Part shown: piece after piece, positions 22,710 to 33,159 of the stretch
Numbering within the stretch: position 1 is the stretch's first letter
Layout: each line of letters starts with the position of its first letter
Assembly: GCA_002104905.1 (NCBI GenBank)
Contig: MCFE01000059.1
Span: 124,001 to 188,000 of the forward strand
From: Basidiobolus meristosporus CBS 931.73
Lineage: Eukaryota; Basidiobolomycota; Basidiobolomycetes; Basidiobolales; Basidiobolaceae
Reading direction: 5' to 3'
DNA: 64,000 bases
Program-made: the position numbers and the translations under genes
Notes under the pieces: generated by a model
Told to the model about the DNA's origin: nothing
Seen by the model: only the letters and a program-made list of their open reading frames with translations
The model's database searches: none

Positions 22710-24019
22710 TCAGAAGCTATTGCTACGAGACCAGCGTATTGCTTTGTTTTTAAGCTTTTGATCGAATGACTTGGTAAACCTGGCCATTTGAGCTTTGCAC
22801 TCAGACTTGAAATCCTTGTCATCCATCTCAATGTAGCTCTGGGGTACGCAATGAGCCTTACGAACGCTCTGGGCAAAGAAACTCCTGTATCCTCCGTCAA
22901 GCACATAGAGCTCTGGATAACTCAAATGAGGATAGTTGACAGCATTCAATTCTCGATCAAGGCTACGTAGATGATGAGCCCTAGAAATCATTCATAAGCG
23001 AGAGTTTCCAAGTTGAATTGATGAGGTCTTACATTCTTGGGGCTCGATGCGACGAATATTCACAATGAAATACAACTATCGTACGAGAATTCAATGTGGC
23101 TCGAGAATTTCCGAAGAAATGGCTCTCAAGCGACTCTTTGGTATTGAGATTGACAGCGTTCTGGATATGCCCTCCCTCATATTCGTACGGGAATCTACAG
23201 TCCACGACAATAAGCTTGTCGTAAGATCCTTCGTACTTCCCACTCAACACATCACAAAGCTGGGGAAAAGATGTTATTTGGTGCGCTGCAAGGTGAATGT
23301 AGTCAAGTACCTACAGTATTGGGAGAAATTCTTCGAAGAGCGTCTTTCTTGGTGGTAAAGCAAGGAAGTATGTATGACTCTCCATGGTTGTCGTCCATTT
23401 GACTTTTTGGTGAGTCCCCATATATAAACTCCTCTTGAATTTCACACATACTATGCATCTTTCGTAGTTTCGGTGGGGGTGGAGCTGCCTTACGACACAA
23501 CGCCAATCTGCTTGGCTGGCGAATAGGAGATAAAATGTCTTCATCAACCATAGCAAATGATATAGATTTCCTCAACTTGAAATCAAGAGGCATTCCAGAT
23601 ACCATCTGCGGACATCTGTATTGTTCGCGTTAGAAACATGGCCACAACCATACACACCATCGTGCTTACTTGTCCAATGGGCTCTCTAAGAAGTTGAGCA
23701 TTTTGGGAGGGGGTGATACCATGAGAGAGCTTTTGTGCTGAATACCAGATGGTGACTTGGTCTTGAATACATCATCATCCTCCAAAGCCACGTTGCATTC
23801 CATAGCTACTGGAGTATCACTTGACCTGAGTGAATCCAACAGACAACGTCTTGGTGTCTTCGAAATTGGACTACGCGCGAGAGATGGTTTTAGAATTCGA
23901 GAGAACTAATCGAGCAACAAGATAGGAAAAGTCCTAGATATACACCTTGGTTGGATGATAAGGTTCTGGTTCAAGTCAACCGCTAAAGAAGCCGGTGAAG
24001 GTACAGTAAAACTTCTCAT
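22710..24019 (-). CDS. Cdc25-type dual-specificity phosphatase
   Basis: Five-exon model (minus order): 23946-24019, 23670-23870, 23315-23615, 23033-23259, 22710-22980; 357 aa. Cdc25 removes inhibitory phosphates from the Thr/Tyr pair of Cdk1 and triggers mitosis. The C-terminal rhodanese-like catalytic domain (about 180-330) is clear: ISPNTLCDVLSGKY, DCRFPYEYEGGHI, the P-loop HCEYSSHRAPR with catalytic Cys at about residue 258, then the Cdc25-specific YPELYVLDGGYRSFF. The third P-loop variable position and the usual Gly before Pro (GPRM) read as APRM here, a mild deviation. The N-terminal half is short and rich in SP/TP pairs, as expected for CDK/Polo regulation. At 357 aa it is smaller than yeast or animal relatives. 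The first exon is supported by an open frame, donor gtgtat and phase, but is the least certain part. Confidence 0.88.
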
Positions 24020-25689
24020 AAATGAGGTACGGCGACAGGCCGAATCCGGGGATAAAAAACGTTTGCGTGGCAAATTGCATGGGGAGATGATATGACCAGC
24101 AGAACTCGTAATACTGACAGCTATGGCAGGGAAGGGCTTTAGTCAACACTGTGCAGCGAATTACTCATCCGAAACATTGTATACCAGACATCTTAATACG
24201 GATTGACTTTAATACCGCTTGTTTTCACAGTAACGCTAGAGGGGGAAGAGAGAACGAGTCGGAAAGTTAGTAGGATGTGCTGAACAATTAGAGTTGGGTC
24301 AACCTCCTACTATATATGCCTTGATTTTTTTACGACTCGGTAACAGTACCAAGAATCGCGGGTCAGGTCAGATAGTTTGAATTGATCTCACTGTGTAATC
24401 GTAATCTGTGATATGAACTAATAATTGAGTACACTTGACGCGCATCTTCTTCGGACCTACCCAGTTGATCCTTAATATGGCCATTTTGCTGGTGATTCGA
24501 CGGGTCCACGCCAGAGAAAACCACACATCCTATTAGTGTATCTAATATTACACCAAACTTGGCTCAACCAGAACTTTACTGATTCACCTACCGAGTCTCT
24601 TCTATGAGCTAAAAGTTGCACCTCCCAGCGTGTGGTAATGACGACAACGAGGGATCATCAAGCGCCCAGTGTCGTCTTGACTTTCGTTATTGCCTGTACG
24701 CGTTTTAATGGCACTCAAAATGTCTATGTAATTCAGAGCTTCCCATTGGCTTAGTTTGTTTATATTTTCGATGATACCAAAAGTGATTGGTTGGTCAGTC
24801 AGGAATAATTAATATTAACATTCTATAGGGCAGTATAATTAATTCAACCCCAATGAGCTTCAATAGAATGTTTACCAAACAGGAGCAGTCCACTTGGAGC
24901 CGTCAGTGGTATATTATATCGATCATTCTATTACTAACCTGTGAATAATTGCCTCACTACTGAGATCAGATGGAGATACATTACGAAATTAGGTTTGACC
25001 AAGAAGCTTGCATTCCTGATGGCTTCAGGCGCAATGTCACTTTTTTGAGCCGCCAAGTGCTGATAATATCACCATGTTTGCTTGTCTTGCGGTGGCGACG
25101 CTTTGACAACAAGAGCACGGTGAAATGGCTGCAGTTTGACTATAGTCACTGTCTTCAGTGCAGTCGATCTACAAAGATTAACTAATTTTCTCAGATGAGT
25201 GTGATCTAAAACAAGTGCGGATTATTGTTTCGAGCATCGAGCAGTGCTATCATTTGCTACTCCCACCAAATAAGGGAAAAATTAATCACAGTGAATCGAC
25301 GGAGGGTGATCGACTCTTTTTTGTCTGTCCTATCTCTATACGATCACCATTGTGAAGTAGGGCCAGGATTCCTTATTTTCGGTACGCGAAGGGTGGTCTT
25401 CCTTTTGAGTGCGTGGCCATGTCATAATCATTCTACATATCGTATATGTCGCCGTGGTTCAATTGTTCAGCATCCGTCTAAAGGTCTCGGACGTCGAACT
25501 CACTTCAGCCTCACAAATCTCGATCGTCACCTCCAGAGTCAATCCGTCATCGAAAGGATCAATCACTCTTTCAAGATTGGCCAATGGCCAGGGGGGAGAA
25601 GAATGTTCCGCAGTTTTCATCATTATTGGTTCATTGCTTGTATATAACCAAGCACAACGGCAGCTACTCTTTCAATCCTCATCTGTAGC
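24020..25689. other. Divergent 1.7-kb spacer between Cdc25 and AlkB genes
   Basis: No gene recognised. It contains the promoters of the minus-strand Cdc25 gene and the plus-strand AlkB-type gene. Frames of up to 140 codons just before 25690 overlap the AlkB start in other frames and show no motif. Confidence 0.45.
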
Positions 25690-26370
25690 ATGGCCAAACG
25701 TGCAAATTCGGAGACTACATTATCACCACGATCCCAAAGAGCGAAAGTCTCAGATGAGAAAGCAGTAGAGCCTAAAGCTGTGATTGAGGAAGATGGAGTT
25801 GTCGAATACTACCCTCAATTGCTCGCCAAAGAGTTAAGCCGTAAGTTGTACTCGGACCTTGTTGGCCTAGAGTACTGGAATCGCCCCGAACTTAAGGTCT
25901 ATGGGCGAGTGAAGCCTCAATCCAGGCTGACTTGTGCCTTCGGCGATGATCCCAATGTGGTGTACAATTATTCAGGTACAACTGCCCTGGTGGCTTCGGA
26001 ATATCCAGCTGGTGTGATCGAAATCAAGACAAGGGTGGAGAAGTTGGTTGGGGTTCAATTCAATTTCTGTCTATTGAATTACTACAGTGATGGGAATGAG
26101 TACATTGGCGCCCACTCGGACAATCAGGCTGGCCTTGTGCCTGGTGCCCCAATTGCCGCAGTTAGCTTGGGGACAGAGAGATTTCTGGACTTCAAGCATA
26201 AGAAAAAGAACCTCAAGGTGAGAGTGACAATGGAAGACGGATCACTACTTGTAATGGGTGGGGACACTCAGACCTTTTGGAAACATATGATTCCTAAGCA
26301 GAAGAAAGTCAACAGCGGAAGAATCAGTCTAACATTTCGTGTGGTGAAGCCCACAAATCGCCAAGAATGA
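25690..26370 (+). CDS. AlkB-family dioxygenase, ALKBH2/3-like DNA repair enzyme
   Basis: Intronless, 226 aa. Fe(II)/2-oxoglutarate dioxygenase that reverses N1-methyladenine and N3-methylcytosine lesions by oxidative demethylation. The catalytic set is intact: H142 and D144 in the AHSDN motif, H199 in TFWKHMIPK, and the 2-oxoglutarate-binding arginines R211 and R217 in SGRISLTFR. FNFCLLNYYSDGNEYIGAHSDN matches the ALKBH2/3 signature. An N-terminal Lys/Arg/Ser-rich stretch (MAKRANSETT...SPRSQRAK) suggests nuclear entry. No obvious PCNA-binding APIM is seen. The start is the only Met before the conserved region. An aataaa signal lies about 37 bp after the stop. Confidence 0.93.
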   Translation: MAKRANSETTLSPRSQRAKVSDEKAVEPKAVIEEDGVVEYYPQLLAKELSRKLYSDLVGLEYWNRPELKVYGRVKPQSRLTCAFGDDPNVVYNYSGTTALVASEYPAGVIEIKTRVEKLVGVQFNFCLLNYYSDGNEYIGAHSDNQAGLVPGAPIAAVSLGTERFLDFKHKKKNLKVRVTMEDGSLLVMGGDTQTFWKHMIPKQKKVNSGRISLTFRVVKPTNRQE

Positions 26371-27337
26371 GGTATACATGCTGGGGAGCAGTGCGATGCT
26401 GTAAATAATAAAATGGTTGCAACACCTGGATAGTCCGATGCATAATTCGTATGACTGTATTCTATATCCGCAGTATTGGTTACTGCTAATACAATACTAG
26501 CTCTTTTTCGGTTTATAATCAGGGCTATGTGAATTGGCAGTCATATACCATATGCAGCTTAGCCAACCATTGGATCTGGTTTCTTGAGCACGGAATCCAG
26601 CCGATATTGCAACATACTTCGTAATTTGACCATGATATCATTTGAGCCTTCAACATGCAGAGTTCCTGCTGACGAGTAGCTCACTTTCCATATTATGTAA
26701 TAGCCTGAGGCGCAGCACAAGAGATCAGCGAAGTGCTTATTAAAACATGCTTACAGATGTCAGATGCCCACGGTTGCCACTTTTTTGTCTTCACGGCATT
26801 TGTGGTCAAGTGCCAGTAGACATGGGAAATTTGTTTGTGCTGTCTGGACGTGCATATGCGAATTAGACGGCTCTATTCAATATATCTCTGCTCGACAAAG
26901 TAAGCCTGATTAAACCAGATGGATCCGGTTCGTCAACACATGTGATTTCTTTACGAGCACTGAGAGGAATCTAGATCCAACCTTCTTGCAGATGCCTTGA
27001 GAAAGGCCATCGAATAACCTTATTTTAGCATCTAGTCTAGAATATTGCTTGCCTTCTATCCGGAGTGAGGCCTCAACAACTCGTAAGTGTGCGTTCCACT
27101 TTGTGCTACCTCTTCCAATGAACAACAAATCACGACGACGCCAATATGGCTATTTTTTAATTCGTTTCAAAGCACGCTGACAACAGATGCCAAGCATGTT
27201 TAGCAAAGAGTTCAGGGCCTAATCATAATAGTACAAGGATGTTTACTTGGAAACGAGGCTAATCCAATTTGATGCTTGAGGTGCTCTTGACTGATGATTT
27301 GCAGTAATTAGTATTAAATATCATGGCAAAAAGAGGG
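26371..27337. other. Convergent intergenic region, no gene recognised
   Basis: About 1 kb between the 3' ends of the AlkB (+) and TLDc (-) genes. Only short unsupported frames are present. Confidence 0.45.
26407..26412 (+). terminator. Polyadenylation-type signal after the AlkB gene
   Basis: An aataaa hexamer 37 bp downstream of the stop codon. Confidence 0.4.
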
Positions 27338-28909
27338 CTATTCTTCGTCGCTGTCAAGGCCTAAGTCTGGCTCACGAAGGTCCTTTGAATACATTTTTCT
27401 ATTCGCCATCTCAAGAATGGCCACTGCGTCAGCATTTGTATCCATGGCGGATCTCTTTGGGGGCAATAGATTAGGATCCCTCTCGATTTCTCTTACACAG
27501 AATACTAGATAGGCAATGGGTTAGTCACTTGATACTTCGTGTATTCCATGTATAGAATAGGGACCTTCAACTTCGTCTATGTCAAAATACTCCGAGTGCG
27601 ATAGTTGAGGGCTGTTGTAGGTGGAGCAGAATGGGCCGGCTCTAGAGTGGCCCGTCTCGAAATCTGAGTTGATCCATAATCCGAAATATTCATATTGGCC
27701 GCCCATGCCAAACCCTAATAACTGCGATTAGTACAGACCTCTTGACTGGGATCAGTGTCCAACTTACCATTTGGCAATGTCTTGGTTCCAACGTTGAAGT
27801 ATTGGAAGTTCTCATTGTATCTGCTTGTGGAGTAAACTCTTAAGTTTGGGTTGATAGTAAACAAGAAATTGTCAGAGCATCCATAGAATCTTGGTTTGAC
27901 CTCCAAAGGCTCGTACACAAAGCCTCCGAATATGTTATTGCCTGCGCCCTTCTCCTTGATGATGATGAGTAACGATCCCATGCCCTCGATTCTGCTTTGG
28001 AAGGTGCTCCAGCTTTTCCCATCCGTTTTGCTCGAGAACAATAGATCCCAGCGCTGTCGACAATCTATAGGAATGTTCTGGTTTAAAAACCACATATCAC
28101 CTGGTTTCAAGAGGTGGCTTTTGGATGAGAGTTCAGGAATTACAAGGTTTTTGCCTCTAGTCTGTGCAATCAGGTCAGGAGAGCTACTAATGGATGAGTC
28201 GTGGATAAATATGGTTGATAGTGCTAAGTCCAGGAGCATCTGGAAAATGCCATTCTTCTTGAACCAAGAGCACAAAGATTCATATCCCAGAGAGCTGTCG
28301 GAGGATGTTAGCCAAGCAGTTTGCTCGGCGCTGTCCTCAGGTTCCCCGGTTTTAAGAAACGGGTACAGCAAAATATAATTGATAAAATGCTCAGGGGCCA
28401 GGCTGTCGGGGTTAGAGGCAAGAGATTTCTTTTGACTCCAGAAGTGTAAGGCTGTAACAGCAATTGACTGCACGAACGATCTGAGAGAAAGCTGCGAGCT
28501 GGATAGAATACTCTGTATGGCCTTGCATTTGTCATCAGTTGGCGAACGCAAAAGTTGATGAACGCCATTGATTAAACTAAATTGCGTGATAGTCCCCTTT
28601 TCTTTTTCCTTCAAATGAGAGTCGGTTTTGAAATACTCCGATAAGTATTCTTTAAGGGGGCTAGGGAGCAGTATGTTGGCATTCTAGTATGTTGGGTAAG
28701 ATGGTAAATATGACTCCCAGCTCGTTTTTAGACTTTTCTCTACTCGAAAAGGCTGAGGATTTTGTACTTACGTGATTATCTTGTAGGGATTGTCCTTGAG
28801 GGTCAACAATCTTCTCATAAATTGAGCTGAGTCGTTCACGCTCAGCAGCAGAAAACCCGGAGAGTTTCTCATGAAGCAATGCACTTTTCTTGCTGTTTTG
28901 GTTTCCCAT
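27338..28909 (-). CDS. TLDc-domain protein, MEAK7 (TLDC1) type
   Basis: Four-exon model (minus order): 28772-28909, 27768-28683, 27565-27714, 27338-27504; 456 aa, the same size as animal MEAK7. The N-terminus MGNQNSKK is a consensus N-myristoylation site, as in MEAK7 (MGNSRSR). An EF-hand-like helical region follows. The TLDc domain (about 235-405) contains RWDLLFSSKTDG, NIFGGFVYEPLEVKP, NFLFTINPNLRVY, NGFGMGGQYEYFGLWI and SRAGPFCSTYNSP. The tail ...DADPEAQALLE-like segment is present as NADAVAILEMANRK. MEAK7 sits on lysosomal membranes, binds V-ATPase and promotes an alternative mTOR signal. Yeast Rtc5 is a distant relative. The join giving VEVFC near the C-terminus restores the family's VEVW-type strand. 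The start at 28909 is preferred over an in-frame upstream Met because it yields the myristoylation motif. Confidence 0.88.
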
Positions 28910-31073
28910 AATTGAGAGCAATTCAAGGCAGTAAGAGTTACTAGGCAATGAGCGACAACTATATTATATTTCTAGAGTGGCAGTCAATGAGCCTTCGGTT
29001 TATATTTTACCTAAAATGACTCAATTGCATCCAATTTTAATTTGTTGATGTCAAACCAAGATTTGAGATTCAGAAACCACATGAATGATGATGATGATGA
29101 TACTGGTGATGAGGTGATGAGTGGTTGGTTTCTTGGGACCTTTGTGGCGAAATCGGCATATGGATAACCGTTATACCATTATACCATGAGAGCCATGACT
29201 TGTACTCTAACGCTGCCGATTTTTTTGGAGCTGCTGTTCTTATCTTTCCATCTTATCCTCGAAAGTTGTCTTGTACGCCTTTTACTAGTATAGTCAGCAT
29301 ACATGCATCTAGCCGCAGATGCTGCCTTCAAGGCCGGCAGAGAATTTTCCATATTTTTAGGGAGATAATATATGGCAATATTGATATTCATGTTGAGCGA
29401 GAAAATGAAAGGAACTTCGATTTCAGCCATGAAGGATAAATTGAGAGCCCATGAATTATGCAGAATCAGCATGCGCAACTTTATCGTCCATTCATTGATA
29501 TTTATTCAGCTATATTTTTTGTTGGGCGTGCTTCAGATTCAGGGGAGTTTTATTACATTTATCCGTCATGCATGCGTGAAGAGTCGCTGACCAGACCATC
29601 CAAGAAACTTGAGAGTTGTTGAATCGTGCACCTATACACTTCAAATGGGATATCGCTGGAGTTGCACGTCTTAGCGATTTACCACAGATCGACTTGTTGC
29701 TGTGGTCGCTCGTCGAGTTGAGGTTGCCTACGTGCTTGATTAGCATTGAGGCTATACATCAAGGCTATTTACCCATCTCCTCACGCTGCAGCTGCTCCCC
29801 AGTGTCCTCCACATCTCAGGGTGTAAACATTCATGCGATGTAAGCAACAAGCAGTCTCCAAGTGCTGATAATCGACTTCTGTTGCATTGTGCGAGTGTAG
29901 TGGTCTTTCCTGATTTATGATGGAGTAGATGGCTCAGAAATATATACCATGTTGGCCTGCGCCGATATTATTAATTGCACGTAGACCGCATATGAGGTCC
30001 CAGAAATCACCATCAGAAGATCAAGTTATTGGGCATGCAATCCACTTGTTGCATGATTGATATTAAGATGGCAATAGTTAATACTCTGCTGGATGTTCCT
30101 TTTGGTAACTGTATCAGTACACCAACGCGGAATCACGCTAAAGTTTATTGCGATTTCCTTATAAGAGTATCAGTTTAATGAATCAACCCGCTAGCCGAGG
30201 AGGCACCGTGGAAACCCGGTACCATAGTACATAGTAAGAAATTTGTATCCGCATCCCCCTTATCCAGATATACATAGGGATAGTAGACATGAGCCCACCG
30301 CTTAAAATATTGCTCTGAGCTGACTAGCTTGATCATGCTTGGCGCTCCTTTTGTGCTAGTGTGGCGAGGCACTTCAGAAACCTCGGATCTGGACTTTTTC
30401 ATCGCGTGTTTTCCAACTTGGATATTGTCTTACTAATTGCCCTCATCATGAGAATACGAACGATTTCTTTTATCATACAAGAGGGGGTTTATGACACCTC
30501 GATTGGTGGATGTTGGGTTACAACATTATTCTGGTTTGTCTTACGCTTCCTACCAAAATGGGTCCTTCAATGGCGAAGTGCCATTTTGGGATCCCTTGGT
30601 TTAGTCGAGCCACCCCACTTGGCCCATTTTTTCGAGCGAGTGAGTGCCCAAGCTCATTGGAGTTCGTGCACTTCTATGCTTTTGGTTCAGATCACGATGT
30701 GTCTTGTGCCACTCCGAACATTCAATCGGAAATGATATGCTGCAAAGGCACCGGCCGAGCTAATCCTATACTTGTGAATGTGCCAGTTATTATGTTGACC
30801 CTCCTAGGTGGTACAGTTCATTTTTCGAAGAAGCATTGGATCGGCGAGTTTGTTTGATATGTCATTTATTTCTTTTTCAAATCCAACCACACTGTCCCAA
30901 TTTGGGCTGATCCATCAAGTGGGACAGCTCTGGTGGGAATTTTTCATGAACCACTCTGATTGGTGGCTTTAGGGAGGACCGGGCGAGCTGTGACCTGGGC
31001 CGAATGCAAGTATAAAGGTCACCCGCTTGACAATCACGAGCAGTCATTTTCAGTACTTATGTTTCGCTAGATA
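28910..31073. other. Divergent 2.2-kb spacer, no gene recognised
   Basis: Lies between the TLDc gene (-) and the RGS gene (+). A short (ATG)n microsatellite occurs at about 29085-29101. Open stretches of up to 124 codons near 30361-30857 lack motifs. A TATA box for the RGS gene is at its right end. Confidence 0.45.
31011..31018 (+). promoter_or_regulatory. TATA box of the RGS gene
   Basis: tataaagg lies 56 bp before the ATG at 31074. Confidence 0.5.
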
Positions 31074-32345
31074 ATGGAGGCTATTTGGATAACCTTGATA
31101 GCTTTCTGCGTGTGGTTTCTAATCACTATAGTCTCTCTCTACTTCTTCATTCAGTATCGCCATGAGCCGACAATCCAGCATCGCTCCGTCAGCCTGACAT
31201 GCGTGTTTGCATTGTTCAACACGATACTAATCGGCTATCTTCTGTACAAACTTGCCAAACCCATCACATCGTGCGTGGCTCGGCTGTGGGTCCCCTCTGT
31301 CGTCTTTCCGGCTCTTGGTCTCACCGTACTAGCTAAACTGATTCGCCTGACGTTTCTCGGCAAATATCACAAATCGATATACTTGGAAGCAAAGCTGGGT
31401 TCTGTAATGAAGGAGGACGAAATTGGCTATGAAATGGAGCTTTCGGAGGAATCCTTTGTCAGCACAAAGAATTACGGAAACCTCAGGGAAGCTTGGTACT
31501 ATAAATATCGCCACCTGTTCACCACATCGTACATTCTCCGCACACTGGCAGCTTTCATGCTTATGCATATCGGCGTAACGGCCATTGTGAATGCGATCTC
31601 TCCCATGACATCGGTACCAGGCCAAGAATGCCCACTTAGTTGGGAGTTCTATCCTTTTATCGGCTTCTTGGTCGTGTACATGTTTCTGGGGGTTCCGGTG
31701 CTGCTTTACTGGTTCTGGAGAATCGAAGACGTGTATGGAATTCGGAAAGAGCTAATATCGGTGGCTATCATTGCCATGGTGGGCTTCTTGCTCTATCTAA
31801 TATTTTTATTCCTTCCGTCCTTGCGTACCCTTGAGAAATCTTTTGCTGCCTACGTATGGGGAGTGATTGTACTAATTTTAACTCACACTCTTTTCGTCGT
31901 TTACCCCATCTACGAACTAAGAAAATCTCGACTGGTTCGAGCGAACTCTAACAATACCCATGTCTTTGATCAGATCTTGACCGACCCTACTCTCTTCGAG
32001 GATTTCAAAGCTTACACCATCAAGGATTTCAGCGTAGAAAACCCGCTATTCTATGAGCGCTGTAGGAAGCTGCGGGATACACAATCTCGGCTTCGCATCC
32101 CCGGAAAAGAATCCATCAACGCCAAGACCCGTAACGAGCTCCTCTCGATGTATGAGACTTTCATAAACCCAAAATCCGAATTTCAGGTGAACCTTTCCTC
32201 TGCAACTATCCTGGAGCTAACAAGACAGTTCGAGTCGGGTGAATTATCACTGAATATGTTTTCGCGAGCGGAGCGTGAAATTCATCTACTAATGTATCAA
32301 AACACATTCCCTCGGTACATCAGGTACACCAACATGAAGATTTAG
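31074..32345 (+). CDS. Seven-transmembrane protein with C-terminal RGS domain
   Basis: Intronless, 423 aa. The N-terminal two thirds holds about seven hydrophobic spans (roughly 5-27, 40-60, 70-92, 155-175, 192-214, 225-247, 258-280), with a charged loop after span 3 that includes EDEIGYEMELSEES. The C-terminal 125 residues form a regulator-of-G-protein-signalling domain: LTDPTLFEDFKAYTIKDFSVENPLFY, then YETFINPKSEFQVNLSS and an SRAEREIHLLMYQNTFPRY end. RGS domains speed GTP hydrolysis by heterotrimeric G-alpha. The 7TM-RGS layout resembles fungal RgsC/GprK-type and plant RGS1 proteins, which may couple an extracellular cue (sugars in plants) to G-protein shut-off. The ligand is unknown. A TATA box 56 bp upstream supports this start. 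Topology is my reading of hydropathy, not a computed prediction. Confidence 0.9.
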   Translation: MEAIWITLIAFCVWFLITIVSLYFFIQYRHEPTIQHRSVSLTCVFALFNTILIGYLLYKLAKPITSCVARLWVPSVVFPALGLTVLAKLIRLTFLGKYHKSIYLEAKLGSVMKEDEIGYEMELSEESFVSTKNYGNLREAWYYKYRHLFTTSYILRTLAAFMLMHIGVTAIVNAISPMTSVPGQECPLSWEFYPFIGFLVVYMFLGVPVLLYWFWRIEDVYGIRKELISVAIIAMVGFLLYLIFLFLPSLRTLEKSFAAYVWGVIVLILTHTLFVVYPIYELRKSRLVRANSNNTHVFDQILTDPTLFEDFKAYTIKDFSVENPLFYERCRKLRDTQSRLRIPGKESINAKTRNELLSMYETFINPKSEFQVNLSSATILELTRQFESGELSLNMFSRAEREIHLLMYQNTFPRYIRYTNMKI

Positions 32346-33159
32346 TGCCGCTGAAAGCATACCGTGTATTGTAACTTAAGATGGTCTTATGAGGTAGTAA
32401 TATTCAGCCCTACTCCCCTCATCGCTGTATCTTGCAACCCATTTGGCATCAACCTTTCGTCATCCGTTTGTATAAATGTAAAGCATAGCTGGAATTATGA
32501 TTGGCCTACCCACCTCCTTCTCGTATCAGACAATAGTTAAGAAGTATTCGTCCCACTCCCCTATCTCAGGCATGAGTGATAATAGATTGAAAATACATTC
32601 CAAACTCGTGGAAAGGCGAAATACCCTGAATACGATTATATTTTTATCACGGAGAGCACAAGTCTCCGTGTCCTGATTGTAGTGACCTTCATTATGGTAG
32701 TTTCATCGTTCACAGGGTTTGTGTGAAGAGGAACAGGTAAATTCTCGTCTGCGGTCACCTGTTTCGAAAGGATTACTTGTCATCCAACACATCCTGGCCC
32801 GATTTGTAAGCATAGCTGAAAACCAGAGCTGTTCATCAAAGCTACCATTTTGACTACCAAAACAACCCATCTTGACATCCACTATACACCACTCTTTGGC
32901 GCCATAAGTAAATACATATATATGGTAGTACTCAAGCTGCTGCGAGCTGTAGCTCTCCTTGGACCGAACCATTTCAAATATTGCGTGACCCCATATGGGT
33001 TAGTCAAGCATCAAAATTGATTAAACCAGATTGACTGATTTATACCCACTTGGACTTACCATCGTTAAAGAACAATTCATAGATCACTCAATAAATATTA
33101 CATTAATCAGCAATTCGAAGTTTTCTAACCCGTCCTTGAACACACCCACTCACTACCCA
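32346..33159. other. Intergenic region, one weak minus-strand frame
   Basis: Holds the RGS 3' UTR and the promoter of the Shg1-SGF29 gene. A minus-strand frame of 89 aa with a real ATG (32703-32972) diverges from the downstream gene, but it has no recognisable motif and is not called. Confidence 0.4.

Noticed and set aside
28661-28948. Upstream Met of the MEAK7-type gene and read-through after its first exon
   Set aside because: The inner ATG at 28909 gives a consensus myristoylation site, and a gtaagt donor after residue 46 explains the read-through.
30361-30857. Overlapping 115-124-codon frames upstream of the RGS gene
   Set aside because: Two overlapping frames of equal size with no motif; both end shortly before the RGS promoter and look like chance.
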